64,000 nt of DNA from Nocardioides sp. ChNu-153 (GTDB lineage Bacteria; Actinomycetota; Actinomycetes; Propionibacteriales; Nocardioidaceae): the NCBI RefSeq assembly GCF_030466625.1, contig NZ_JADEVT010000014.1, positions 26,472-90,471 of the forward strand. The letters are read 5' to 3'. Positions 1 to 7,993 of this stretch are shown piece by piece. The notes beneath the pieces are model-generated. The model worked only from the letters and a program-made list of their open reading frames with translations, ran no database searches and was not told where the DNA came from. Both the position numbers and the translations under genes were made by a program. Numbering within the stretch: position 1 is the first letter of the stretch; each line of letters starts with the position of its first letter.

Positions 1-734
1 GCGGCCGGGGTGATCGGCGACTCGCTGACCGGGGGCTGCGCGGCCAGCGGCCCGCCGAGCGGGGCGAGCGGACCTGCCAGCGAGGTGAGGCGGCGACGGA
101 CGCCGAGGGTGCGGCGGGCCACGGACTGGCCGAGCACCCGGCCGTTCGCGAGCAGCGCGGAGGGCTCGGTGAGGGTGTCGCGCAACGCGTCGGCGACGAG
201 GCCCGGGTTGGTCGGCCGGCGCGCCGGCTCCCACTCGTCGGGCTCCATGACCTTGGGCGTGGCCGAGACGTCGAGGAGCACCTGGCCGAGGTCGACCGTC
301 TCCATGCCGTCGACCAGGATCTGGTGGGACTTGGACAGCACGGCGACCCGACCGTCCTCGAGGCCCTCGATGAAGTAGACCTCCCACAGCGGCCGCGTGC
401 GGTCCAGCGGGCGCGACACGATGCGGGCGACCAGCTCGAGCAGCTGCTCCAGCGTGCCCGGGCGCGGGATCGCCGAGCGGCGCACGTGGTAGGCGAGGTC
501 GAAGCGCAGGTCGTCGCTCCAGACCGGCGTGGCCAGGTGGCCGGGGACGGTGAGGAGCCGCTGGCGGTAGCGCGGCACGAAGGTGATGCGGTCGCCGATG
601 AGCGCGACGAGGCGCTCGTGGTCGAACCCGGACTCGCCCGGGTCGAAGATCTCCAGCGTCGCGTTGTGCAACGGCGACGTCGTCGAGTCGGTCGCCAGGA
701 TCGCCATGTCCCGGGAGCGCAGCCGCTCGCCCAT
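1..734 (-). CDS. WS/DGAT-type acyltransferase, C-terminus beyond the window
   Basis: Not a closed frame in this window: it reads from ATG at 734 leftwards past base 1, about 244 codons. The N-terminal protein matches the wax ester synthase/diacylglycerol acyltransferase family, which esterifies acyl-CoA to alcohols or diacylglycerol for neutral lipid storage. Seen: an SDRFxxLV-like N-terminus (RLRSRDMAIL), a PRYRQRL stretch, and the active-site region KSHQILVDGMETVDL near residue 145. The usual HHxxxDG motif reads HQILVDG, so the second, catalytic histidine is glutamine. A strong ribosome site (GAGGTGGGGG) lies directly before the ATG. Activity as an acyltransferase is therefore uncertain although the family assignment is good. 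Confidence 0.85.
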   Translation of the reverse strand, partial: MGERLRSRDMAILATDSTTSPLHNATLEIFDPGESGFDHERLVALIGDRITFVPRYRQRLLTVPGHLATPVWSDDLRFDLAYHVRRSAIPRPGTLEQLLELVARIVSRPLDRTRPLWEVYFIEGLEDGRVAVLSKSHQILVDGMETVDLGQVLLDVSATPKVMEPDEWEPARRPTNPGLVADALRDTLTEPSALLANGRVLGQSVARRTLGVRRRLTSLAGPLAPLGGPLAAQPPVSESPITPA

Positions 735-885
735 CCCCCACCTCGCTCCCGCTCGACGCTGTACGTAACCTCGACGTGGATCATGTCATCCGCCCCCGAC
801 CGGCACAGCCCCCGCCGTGCCCGGGTGGGGGTCGCCGGACCGGGCCGGCACCGTGTCGTCGTACCCGAGGGAGAAGAGAGTCACC

Positions 886-1329
886 GTGTTCCGTCGCGCC
901 CTGCGCCCGCTCACCACCGTCGCCGTCGCCGCCACCCTGGCCGTGACCGCCTCCGCCTGCGGGGGGACCGCCGACGAGGCCGGCCCGGAGGAGTCGACGT
1001 CGTCGAGCAGCACGACCACGTCCGGCGCCACCTCGGGCAGCGCGTCGGCCGAGCCCGGCGTCGAGCCCGTCATGATCGACGTCGTCGTGGACGGCGACTC
1101 GGTCTCCCCCAACGCGAGCCGCGTCGAGGCCGCGGTCGGCCAGCCGATCGTCTTCCGCGTCACCACCGACGTGGCGGCCGAGATCCACGGCCACACCGAC
1201 CCGGAGTTCACGATCGACGCGGAGCCCGGCACCAGCGAGCACACCGTCACCATCGACCGGGCCGGCAGCTACGACGTCGAGCTGCACGACCCCGAGCGCC
1301 TGCTCGTGCGCGTCGACGTCCGCCCGTGA
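886..1329 (+). CDS. Cupredoxin-like secreted lipoprotein
   Basis: A 147-residue lipoprotein. The GTG at 886 is chosen over the in-frame ATG at 817 because it follows a GGGAGAAG ribosome site and directly begins a signal peptide with lipobox ASAC (Cys25). After a Ser/Thr-rich linker the last 90 residues form a beta-rich domain resembling the cupredoxin-like/EfeO N-terminal fold, with a single His pair (EIHGHTDPEF) and no clear copper-ligand set. Its stop overlaps the GTG of the next membrane protein (GTGA), so the two are translationally coupled and probably work together at the membrane. Function unknown. Confidence 0.75.
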   Translation: MFRRALRPLTTVAVAATLAVTASACGGTADEAGPEESTSSSSTTTSGATSGSASAEPGVEPVMIDVVVDGDSVSPNASRVEAAVGQPIVFRVTTDVAAEIHGHTDPEFTIDAEPGTSEHTVTIDRAGSYDVELHDPERLLVRVDVRP

Positions 1330-2693
1330 CGCCGGACCCCTCCGACCAGGTCACCCTCGCCCACAGCGGGCTGGGCAACGCCGCCGACCTGCCGATCCCG
1401 CTCGAGGCGGTCGTCATCGGCTCGGTCGTGGCGCTGGCGGCGTCGTTCCTGGTGCTCGCCGTCGCGTGGCGCAAGCCGCGGTACGACGGACCCGGGCCCG
1501 GCACCACCCGCATGCGGCCCTGGGCGCCGGGGGCGGTACGGCGCATCGGCGCCGTGGTCGACCACCCGGTCGTGCGGGTGCTCGCCCGACTGCTCGGGGC
1601 GGCGTTCTTCGCCTACATGATGTTCGCGCTCGTGGTCGGCCCCGACTACGCGACGAACCCCGGTCTCGGCATGTTCTACGTGCTGCTCTGGGTCGGGATC
1701 GTACCGGCGTCGCTGTTCCTCGGCCGCTTCTACCGGGCCGTGAGCCCGGTGCGCACCATCAACGCCGGCCTCTCCCGGCTCGCCGGCACCGACCCGGAGC
1801 ACGGGCTGCGCGAGCTGCCGTCCTGGGTGGGCTACTGGCCGGCGGCCATCGGCCTCTACGCGTTCGTGTGGCTCGAGCTGGTCAGCACCAACGGCGTCGA
1901 GACGAGCGCCGTGCGGCTGTGGCTGGCGGCGTACTTCGCTCTGATGCTGGTCGGCGGTGCGGTCTTCGGCAACGTGTTCTACGAGCGCTGCGACCCGTTC
2001 GAGGCCTACTCGACGCTCGTGGCGCACGTGTCGGTCTGGGGCCGCGACGCCGACGGCACGCTGGTGGCACGCAGCCCGCTCGCGAACCTGGCGACGCTGC
2101 GGCCCGCCGCCGGGCTGGTGGCGCTCGTGGCCGTGCTCTTCGGCAGCACGGCGTACGACTCCTTCCGCGAGTCGCTGCCGTTCGTGCGGTTCGTCAACAC
2201 GAGCACGCTCGACTCCGACCTCATCCTCAACGTCGCGCTCATCGGCGTCATCGCGATCGTCGGGGTGCTGCTGACGCTGGCGTCCGCGGCCGTGCCGGCG
2301 CGCGAGGGCATCCCGCGCCGGGCGCTGCCGTCGCTGATGGCGCACTCGATCGCGCCGATCATCGTCGGGTACGTCGGCGCCCACTACCTGACCTACCTGC
2401 TCGAGTTCGGCCAGCAGGTCGTGATCTACATGAGCGACCCGCTCGCCCAGGGGTCGAACTGGCTGGGCACGGCGAACCTGCAGCCGTCGTACTTCCTGTC
2501 CGACAACATCGGCCTCCTGGCGTTCGTGCAGGTGTCCGGCGTCGTGGTGGGGCACGTCGTGGCCGCGGTGGCGGCACACGACCGGTCGCTGTCGGTGCTG
2601 CCGCGCCAGCACCAGCTCGTCGGTCAGCTGCCGATGCTCGGCGTGATGATCGCGTTCACCGGCGGCGGGCTCTACCTGCTCTTCGCCTCCTGA
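1326..2693 (+). CDS. Polytopic membrane protein coupled to the lipoprotein
   Basis: A 455-residue integral membrane protein starting at GTG 1326, which overlaps the preceding stop. About ten hydrophobic segments can be seen, starting at residue 25 (LEAVVIGSVVALAASFLVLA). It resembles actinobacterial proteins that databases label fenitrothion hydrolase-like; I would not infer that activity. Motifs include FYVLLWVGIVPASLFLG and AHSIAPIIVGYVGAHYLTYL, the latter with conserved histidines inside a membrane segment, which could bind metal or haem (inference). It converges with the CpaE-like gene, overlapping it by 38 bp at the 3' ends. Confidence 0.7.
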   Translation: MTPDPSDQVTLAHSGLGNAADLPIPLEAVVIGSVVALAASFLVLAVAWRKPRYDGPGPGTTRMRPWAPGAVRRIGAVVDHPVVRVLARLLGAAFFAYMMFALVVGPDYATNPGLGMFYVLLWVGIVPASLFLGRFYRAVSPVRTINAGLSRLAGTDPEHGLRELPSWVGYWPAAIGLYAFVWLELVSTNGVETSAVRLWLAAYFALMLVGGAVFGNVFYERCDPFEAYSTLVAHVSVWGRDADGTLVARSPLANLATLRPAAGLVALVAVLFGSTAYDSFRESLPFVRFVNTSTLDSDLILNVALIGVIAIVGVLLTLASAAVPAREGIPRRALPSLMAHSIAPIIVGYVGAHYLTYLLEFGQQVVIYMSDPLAQGSNWLGTANLQPSYFLSDNIGLLAFVQVSGVVVGHVVAAVAAHDRSLSVLPRQHQLVGQLPMLGVMIAFTGGGLYLLFAS

Positions 2694-4035
2694 CGGGCGC
2701 CGCGGCCCCGGGTACGACGCCCGCGGCCGCGGCGAGCACCGCCCGGGCCAGCGGACCGTCGCCCCCGTCGAGCAGCGAGCGTCCCGTCACGAGCGCCCGG
2801 TCCGTCGCCGGGCGGTCGTCGGGCAGGAAGTGCAGCGACGCGGGGCGCACGAAGTCGGCCAGCATCGACGCCACCTCCCGCTCCGACCAGCCGAGCGTGG
2901 ACCGCATCCGGTTGACGACGACGTGCACGTCGCCGCGCCCCAGCTCGCGCAGGTCGGCGAGGCCGCGGGCCAGACGTGTCAGCCCTACCGGGTCGGCCGT
3001 GCCGACCACCACCACCGCGTCGGCCAGCTCGACCGCCGTGGTGGTCAGCTCGTTGCGGGCGGGGCCGACGGCGAACCCGCCGTCGTCGTGGTCGAGCGCG
3101 AACCCGGTGTCGAGCACCACGTGACCGACCTCGCGGGCCAGGTCGACGAGCTGCTCCAGCGCCCCGCCGTCGACCTCGGCCCAGCGGTCGGCGCGGGGCA
3201 GCCCGGTCACCACGTGCAGGTGCCGGTCGAGCGAGCGGACCGCGCCGAGCCAGCGCTCCTCCAGGTCCCCCGCGCCCGCGTGCCGCGCGACCGCCAGCAG
3301 GCCCGAGACCTCGTCGAGCACCCCGAGGTGCTGCGCGACCGTGCCGCCCCAGGGGTCGGCGTCGACGAGGAGGGTGGGCTCACCCCGGGAGGCCAGCGCG
3401 GCCGCCAGGGCCGTCGCGACCGTCGTGCGCCCCGGCGCGCCGGCCGGGCCCCACACGGCGACGACGCGGCGCGGCACGGGCTCCGGAACGGCCGCGTCGG
3501 CGCCCGGCGAGGTCGGCGCGGGGGCGCCGGGGGCCGCGGTTCCCGCGGGCCCGAACGGCGACACCGCGGCCTGGGTGGCGGTCGAGGTGGGGTCCGCCCC
3601 ACGGTGGGGCGAGGCGGCTGCGGGGCCGGACGCGGGGCCGGACGCCGGGCCGGGCGTGCGGCGTACCGCCGTCGGGTCCGGGGGCGCGAGCACGGCCGTC
3701 ACGAGGGCCGGGCCGTCGTCGGCCGGCACGAGGGAGCGGACCCCGAGGCGCGCCGCACGGGCCCGCACGGTGTCGGGGCCGCCGGTCTGGTGGGGCTCCA
3801 CGACGCCGACGGTGCGCACGCCGTGGCGCCGCAGGTGCTCGACCGCGGCGCCGTCGAGACCGGGCGCCTCGAGCCCGACGAGCGCGACGTCGGCCTGGCC
3901 GAGCGTCGCGGAGGCCAGGAGGTCGTTGACGTCGACGCAGCGCCGGAGCACGGCGACGTCGTTGCGGTCGGCGAGCGCCGTCAGGGCGCCCTGCTCCCAG
4001 GCGGCGCCCGAGCCGACGACGAGGACGCAGATCAC
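2656..4035 (-). CDS. CpaE/TadZ-like ParA-family ATPase
   Basis: 459 residues in two parts: an N-terminal receiver-like pseudo-domain (residues 1-110, MICVLVVGSGAAWEQGAL) and, after a long Pro/Ala/Gly linker, a MinD/ParA-type ATPase domain from about residue 190. The deviant Walker A reads GPAGAPGRTTVATALA and lacks the signature lysines of MinD, a variation common in CpaE-like proteins. LLVDADPWGG and VVLDTGFALDHD are Walker A' and B candidates. In Tad/Flp pilus loci such proteins localise the assembly machine, and the CpaB-like gene lies 3 bp upstream. No TadA ATPase, TadB/C or pilin genes are in the window, so the pair is orphaned or acts elsewhere. Confidence 0.8.
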   Translation of the reverse strand: MICVLVVGSGAAWEQGALTALADRNDVAVLRRCVDVNDLLASATLGQADVALVGLEAPGLDGAAVEHLRRHGVRTVGVVEPHQTGGPDTVRARAARLGVRSLVPADDGPALVTAVLAPPDPTAVRRTPGPASGPASGPAAASPHRGADPTSTATQAAVSPFGPAGTAAPGAPAPTSPGADAAVPEPVPRRVVAVWGPAGAPGRTTVATALAAALASRGEPTLLVDADPWGGTVAQHLGVLDEVSGLLAVARHAGAGDLEERWLGAVRSLDRHLHVVTGLPRADRWAEVDGGALEQLVDLAREVGHVVLDTGFALDHDDGGFAVGPARNELTTTAVELADAVVVVGTADPVGLTRLARGLADLRELGRGDVHVVVNRMRSTLGWSEREVASMLADFVRPASLHFLPDDRPATDRALVTGRSLLDGGDGPLARAVLAAAAGVVPGAAAPVRRRRAGRARRR

Positions 4036-4038
4036 GGT

Positions 4039-4857
4039 TCAGCCCCGCTGGGCGACAGTGACGGTGCCGCTCGTCATGGCGGCGAGGGCGGGACCGATGG
4101 CGTCGTGCTGGTCCTCGGGCACGGCGAGCACCAGCTGGCGGTCGGCGAGGCTGCCGATGCCGTCCTGGGCCGAGGGCGCCTCGACGACGCGGACCTCCTC
4201 GAGCAGCAGCACCGCACCCGGTGCCGACGGGTCCGGGGCACCCGTGCCCTGCTGGCCCTGCGCGGGGCCCGGGGCCGTGCCCTGGCCGGGCTGGGTCGTC
4301 GCGGAGGTGCCGGCCGCGTCGGCGGGCACCTCGGCGCCGGCGGCCCAGACGTCGACGACGCTGCCGGCGACCACGCCCGGCGGCACCCGCGTCGCCTCGA
4401 CCGCGACGGGCACGTGGCGCAGCCCCTCGTCCTCCCCCTCCCCCAGGGCGGCGGCGGGCAGCAGCTCACCGGCGCCGACGTCACGGGCGAGCCGCGCGCC
4501 GTCCTCCGGTGGCTCGGAGGCCCGCAGGTAGGAGTCGAGGGACTCGCCGTCGCGGAAGCGCACGCGCACGGCCACGAGGTCGTCGGCCGACAGCGTCGAC
4601 CCCGCCACGAGGTCTGCGTCGGCCGCCCAGACCTCGACCGTGTCGTCGGCCGAGCCGAGCACCCGCGCGCCCACCAGGACGGAGACGGCGACGATGAGCA
4701 ACCCCACCCACAGCCGCGGATCGCGCCAACCCGGCGCGGTCGCGCGCGTCGCCCGCTGGGGAGGGACGGTCCCGAGATGTCCACTCACCCGGACATCATC
4801 ACCACAACCGCCGGGTCCTCGCACCGGTCCGTCCACAGGACGTCCCCCGATGCTCAC
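4039..4857 (-). CDS. CpaB/RcpC-like SAF-domain membrane protein
   Basis: Up to 272 residues. One N-terminal membrane segment (LWVGLLIVAVSVLVGARVLG) is followed by a SAF domain (AADADLVAGSTLSADDLVAV onwards) and a second beta-rich domain with a Pro/Gln-rich insertion near residue 205. CpaB/RcpC proteins sit at the inner face of the Flp pilus secretin and may bind peptidoglycan through SAF. It is upstream of the CpaE-like gene in the same operon. The start is uncertain: ATG 4857 and an internal GTG at 4788 are both possible and neither has a strong ribosome site. Confidence 0.75.
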   Translation of the reverse strand: MSIGGRPVDGPVRGPGGCGDDVRVSGHLGTVPPQRATRATAPGWRDPRLWVGLLIVAVSVLVGARVLGSADDTVEVWAADADLVAGSTLSADDLVAVRVRFRDGESLDSYLRASEPPEDGARLARDVGAGELLPAAALGEGEDEGLRHVPVAVEATRVPPGVVAGSVVDVWAAGAEVPADAAGTSATTQPGQGTAPGPAQGQQGTGAPDPSAPGAVLLLEEVRVVEAPSAQDGIGSLADRQLVLAVPEDQHDAIGPALAAMTSGTVTVAQRG

Positions 4858-4877
4858 GCCGGTGACAAGTCCTGCTG

Positions 4878-4948
4878 CTGCAACGCGGTGTCCGGGCGAC
4901 GGGAGACGCGGTCGACGGCGTGCACGGACACCCCAGCACCGCGCCAGA
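4878..4948 (+). repeat. R1 dispersed repeat, copy C (diverged)
   Basis: Intergenic between the CpaB-like start and the excalibur gene stop. It shares CAACGCGGTGTCCGGGC, then GGACACCCCAGCACCGC, with the other R1 copies at 5741, 18241, 18754 and 45553 (minus). The two halves GGTGTCC and GGACACC can pair. Confidence 0.6.
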
Positions 4949-4963
4949 GGCGCGGGCTCCGGT

Positions 4964-5596
4964 TCAGCGTTCGCAGACGACCCCGTCGCCGTCGCGGTCC
5001 TGGTACCAGTCGTACTCGGCGTCGACGCCGCTCACGTAGTCGCCGTACCCGGCGTCGTTCGCCGCCCCGCACGTCCCGAACCGTGGGTCCGTCGAGGACG
5101 CGGGAGCCGCCTCGGGCGCGGTCGCAGCACCCGAGCCGGACCCACCGCCCGAGCCCGACGAGCCGGACCCGCCGCCCGAGCCGCTGGCCGGCCGCGACGC
5201 GAGCGCCTGGGCGACGGCGTCGTCGACCGCCCGGCGCTGGGCCTCCGCCTGCGCGACCCGTTCCGCCTCGACGGCCTCCGCCACGGCGACGTCGGTCGCG
5301 GCGTGCGCCTCGGCGACCTGCGCGGCTGCGGCCGCCTCGGCGGCGTCGAGCTGGTCCGCCGCCGCGTCCGCGGCCTCGTCGCGCGCCTCCTCACGGGCGG
5401 CCGCGACCTCGCGCTCCGTCGACTCCTCGACAGCGGCGCGGCCCTCGGCCTCGGCGCGCGCCAGCGCGTCCTCGTCCTCCCCGGAAGCGCCGAGGCCGAG
5501 CACCAGCCCGGCCAGGCCGGCGGCGATCCCGACCTTCGCGCGGGTCCAGAACGGGCCGCGGCGGCGCGGCGTCCTCGTCATGTCGTACGGCTGCAT
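4964..5596 (-). CDS. Membrane-anchored excalibur-domain protein
   Basis: 210 residues from ATG 5596, which has GGGGGAGA 7 bases upstream; longer in-frame extensions run into an intergenic repeat. Order: basic N-terminus, one membrane segment (KVGIAAGLAGLVLGLGAS, residues 18-35), a 90-residue Ala/Glu-rich stretch with heptad character that is probably a long coiled coil or rod, a Ser/Gly linker, and a C-terminal excalibur domain (CGAANDAGY ... YQDRDGDGVVCE) with the DxDxDGxxCE calcium-binding loop. Excalibur domains occur on extracellular actinobacterial proteins and nucleases, but no nuclease domain is seen here. Likely a surface calcium-binding protein of unknown role. Confidence 0.85.
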   Translation of the reverse strand: MQPYDMTRTPRRRGPFWTRAKVGIAAGLAGLVLGLGASGEDEDALARAEAEGRAAVEESTEREVAAAREEARDEAADAAADQLDAAEAAAAAQVAEAHAATDVAVAEAVEAERVAQAEAQRRAVDDAVAQALASRPASGSGGGSGSSGSGGGSGSGAATAPEAAPASSTDPRFGTCGAANDAGYGDYVSGVDAEYDWYQDRDGDGVVCER

Positions 5597-5740
5597 CGTG
5601 GTCTCCCCCTCGCGCCCGCCGTTCGCGAGGCGCGCGACCAGTGAACGCGTCGTACGCCGCCCGCGTCCGCCGAACGGCGCGTCCGGCTCCGCTGGCCTGG
5701 ACCACCGCCCGCGCCGTACCGCCGGCGGTCGCCCCCCCGC

Positions 5741-5814
5741 CGTGTAACGCGGTGTCCACGCGTCTGCACACGCCGCCCACCACGTGTGCAGTCGCTCGGA
5801 CACCGCGTTACACG
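5741..5814. repeat. R1 dispersed repeat, copy D (two half-units facing each other)
   Basis: A 17-bp perfect inverted repeat, CGTGTAACGCGGTGTCC at 5741-5757 and its complement at 5798-5814, encloses a second 9-bp stem (CTGCACACG at 5764-5772 with 5783-5791). Each arm equals the first 30-40 bases of the other R1 copies, so this copy is a head-to-head pair of half elements. It lies between the excalibur gene and mntP. Confidence 0.8.
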
Positions 5815-5865
5815 AGCCCGTACGGCGGTGCGGCGGTGCGGCGGGCCGCTGCGGCGCCGCGGGCG

Positions 5866-6486
5866 TCAGCCCAGGACGCCGAGGTGGTCGAGCAGGATGC
5901 GCAGCCCGATGAGCACGAGGATCACGCCGCCGACGAGCTCGGCCCAGGTGCCGAGGCGCTCGCCGACACGGGAGCCGACGAACACGGCGACCAGCGACAG
6001 CGCGAAGGTGATGACGCCGATGATCACGACGGCCTGGACGACGGCCGCGACGGTCATGTCGAGCACGCCGAACGTGACGCCGACGGCGGCGGCGTCGATC
6101 GAGGTGGCCACGGCCAGGGGTACGACGACGGCGAGCGTCAGCGGGGCGTACGCGGCGAGGGCGCCCCCCGCCGTACCCGTGCCGGCGCCCGCGTCGGCGG
6201 GCTCGTCGTCGTCGTCGGAGAACGACTCCTTGATCATCAACCCGCCGAGGACCGCCAGCAGCACGAAGGCGATCCAGGGGGCAGCGGCGCTCACGACGCC
6301 GGCGAACCAGAACGACAGCACCCAGCCACCGAGCGGCATGACGGCCTGGAAGAGACCGAACGCGCCGGCCAGGAAGAGCGCGTCGCGCCAGCGGGGGCGG
6401 TGCATCCGCAGGCCCTGCGCGACGGACACGGCGACGGCGTCCATGGCGAGGGCGAAGGCGAGCACGATGAGTTCGGCGATGGTCAC
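5866..6486 (-). CDS. mntP: Manganese efflux pump MntP
   Basis: 206 residues, six predicted membrane helices, DUF204/MntP family; exports Mn2+ from the cytoplasm. Seen: FALAMDAVAVSVAQGL near the N-terminus and the repeated VATSIDAAAVGVTFG in the second half, the two conserved Asp-containing motifs of the internal repeat. The GTG at 6486 is chosen because AGAGGAA precedes it and because the alternative ATG at 6576 lies inside the riboswitch upstream. An acidic loop (DDDDE) sits between the two halves. Expression is likely controlled by the manganese riboswitch at 6555-6700. Confidence 0.92.
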   Translation of the reverse strand: MTIAELIVLAFALAMDAVAVSVAQGLRMHRPRWRDALFLAGAFGLFQAVMPLGGWVLSFWFAGVVSAAAPWIAFVLLAVLGGLMIKESFSDDDDEPADAGAGTGTAGGALAAYAPLTLAVVVPLAVATSIDAAAVGVTFGVLDMTVAAVVQAVVIIGVITFALSLVAVFVGSRVGERLGTWAELVGGVILVLIGLRILLDHLGVLG

Positions 6487-6554
6487 CGAGGGGTTCCTCT
6501 CGTCGGGCTGGTCGAGGGGATCCGGGTACGCCGAGGCCTCGACCAGCATCAGCT

Positions 6555-6700
6555 GGTCGAAGGTCTCGTCCACCACCGGCTCCCCGCGTCCTGCGACGCG
6601 GGCGGCCTCGGGCGGGACGGCCGGGTGACCACGTCGCCGCGGGCACCAGCATGTCGACCGTCCCTGCCGACGCGAGTCGGCCGGGCTACTCCCCTTCGAC
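6555..6700 (-). promoter_or_regulatory. yybP-ykoY (manganese) riboswitch upstream of mntP
   Basis: Read on the minus strand the leader starts with GAAGGGGAGTAG (6698-6687), runs through a C-rich central helix with GACATGCTGG and CCCGGCCG, repeats GGGGAGCC, and ends with GACGAGACCTTC (around 6570-6557). These are the conserved blocks of the yybP-ykoY aptamer, which binds Mn2+ and switches on export genes. Position in front of mntP fits. Boundaries are estimated by eye. Confidence 0.85.
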
Positions 6701-6795
6701 CTCGAACCCTAGGTCATCGCCGTAGTGTCGCTGCGAGCGGCTACGGTGAGCGCGATCACAGGCGGAGGACCCCGGAAGGGGCGGAGGAGGAGCGC

Positions 6796-7971
6796 ATGCG
6801 GCTGCACCTGACGGAGGAGGACGCGGCGTTCCGCGCCGAGCTCCGGGAGTTCTTCACGACGCAGGTCGACGAGGACATCCGCACCGCGGTCCGCGACCGC
6901 GCCCACCTCACGCAGGAGCAGATCGTGCGCAGCCACCGCACGCTGCACGCGGCCGGCCTCGCCGTGCCGCACTGGCCCGCCGAGTGGGGCGGGCGCGACT
7001 GGAGCTCGCTGCGTCGCCACCTGTGGCACGAGGAGATGCAGCGCGCCTGCGTGCCGCCGCCGCTGGCGTTCAACACCTCGATGATCGGCCCGGTCATCGC
7101 CCAGTTCGGCAGCCAGGAGCAGAAGGAGCGCTTCCTGCCGGCCACGGCCAACCTCGACATCTGGTGGAGCCAGGGCTTCTCCGAGCCCAACGCGGGTTCC
7201 GACCTGGCGTCGCTGCGCACCTCCGCGGTGCTCGACGGGGACACGTGGGTCGTCAACGGCCAGAAGACGTGGACCACGCTGGGGCAGTACGGCGACTGGA
7301 TCTTCACCCTGGTGCGCACCGACCCGCACGTGAAGAAGCAGGCGGGCATCTCGATGCTGCTCATCGACATGACCAGCCCCGGCGTCGAGGTCCGTCCCAT
7401 CGAGCTCATCGACGGCAGCCACGAGGTCAACGAGGTGTGGTTCACCGACGTGCGCGTCCCCTCGGAGAACCTGGTGGGCGAGGTCAACTCGGGCTGGACC
7501 CAGGCCAAGTTCCTCCTCGGCAACGAGCGCGTCGGCGTCGCGCCGGTCGGCGCCACGAAGCGGCTGCTCGCGCAGATCAAGGAGTGGGCCACCACGGTGA
7601 CCTCCCCCCACGGCACGCTGCTCGACGACCCGTTCGTCGCCGCCCGCATCGCGGAGCTGGAGAACGAGCTGAGCGCCCTCGAGCTCACCGCGCTGCGCGT
7701 GGTCGCGCACTCGGCCGACGGTCGCCCGCACCCCGCCTCCTCGGTGCTCAAGCTCAAGGGCAGCGAGCTGCAGCAGGCGGTCTCGGAGCTCGCGATCGAC
7801 GTCGCCGGCCCGGGCGCCCTGGCCTCCGGCGCCGACGACGAGACCAGCGACCTGCCGGCCTGGCAGCGACGCGGCACCCCGGCGTACCTGAACCTGCGGA
7901 AGGCCTCCATCTACGGCGGCTCCAACGAGGTCCAGCGCCAGATCATCGCCGGCACCATCCTCGGGCTCTGA
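6796..7971 (+). CDS. Acyl-CoA dehydrogenase, first subunit
   Basis: 391 residues from ATG 6796 with GGAGGAGGAG just upstream. Complete ACAD fold: N-terminal helical domain, the FAD/substrate region QGFSEPNAGSDLASLRT (about residue 132) and GQKTWTTLGQYGDW, and the C-terminal YGGSNEVQRQIIAG signature. It resembles PimC/FadE-type enzymes that act as heteromers on dicarboxylic, branched or steroid-derived acyl-CoAs. The usual C-terminal Glu catalytic position reads Gly, as is common in these classes. The second ACAD follows after 22 bp, so an alpha2beta2 enzyme is likely. Substrate unknown. Confidence 0.88.
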   Translation: MRLHLTEEDAAFRAELREFFTTQVDEDIRTAVRDRAHLTQEQIVRSHRTLHAAGLAVPHWPAEWGGRDWSSLRRHLWHEEMQRACVPPPLAFNTSMIGPVIAQFGSQEQKERFLPATANLDIWWSQGFSEPNAGSDLASLRTSAVLDGDTWVVNGQKTWTTLGQYGDWIFTLVRTDPHVKKQAGISMLLIDMTSPGVEVRPIELIDGSHEVNEVWFTDVRVPSENLVGEVNSGWTQAKFLLGNERVGVAPVGATKRLLAQIKEWATTVTSPHGTLLDDPFVAARIAELENELSALELTALRVVAHSADGRPHPASSVLKLKGSELQQAVSELAIDVAGPGALASGADDETSDLPAWQRRGTPAYLNLRKASIYGGSNEVQRQIIAGTILGL

Positions 7972-7993
7972 CCCGCACGCGAGAGGACGAGAC

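Noticed and set aside
324..1325. Upstream extension of the membrane protein frame to base 324
   Set aside because: It is antisense to the WS/DGAT gene and overlaps the lipoprotein gene; the membrane protein starts at GTG 1326.
2830..6795. Very long plus-strand frame running to 7971, antisense to the cpaE, cpaB, excalibur and mntP genes
   Set aside because: Only 6796-7971 is protein-like (acyl-CoA dehydrogenase with its own ribosome site). The rest is Arg/Pro/Ala-rich shadow sequence from high GC.
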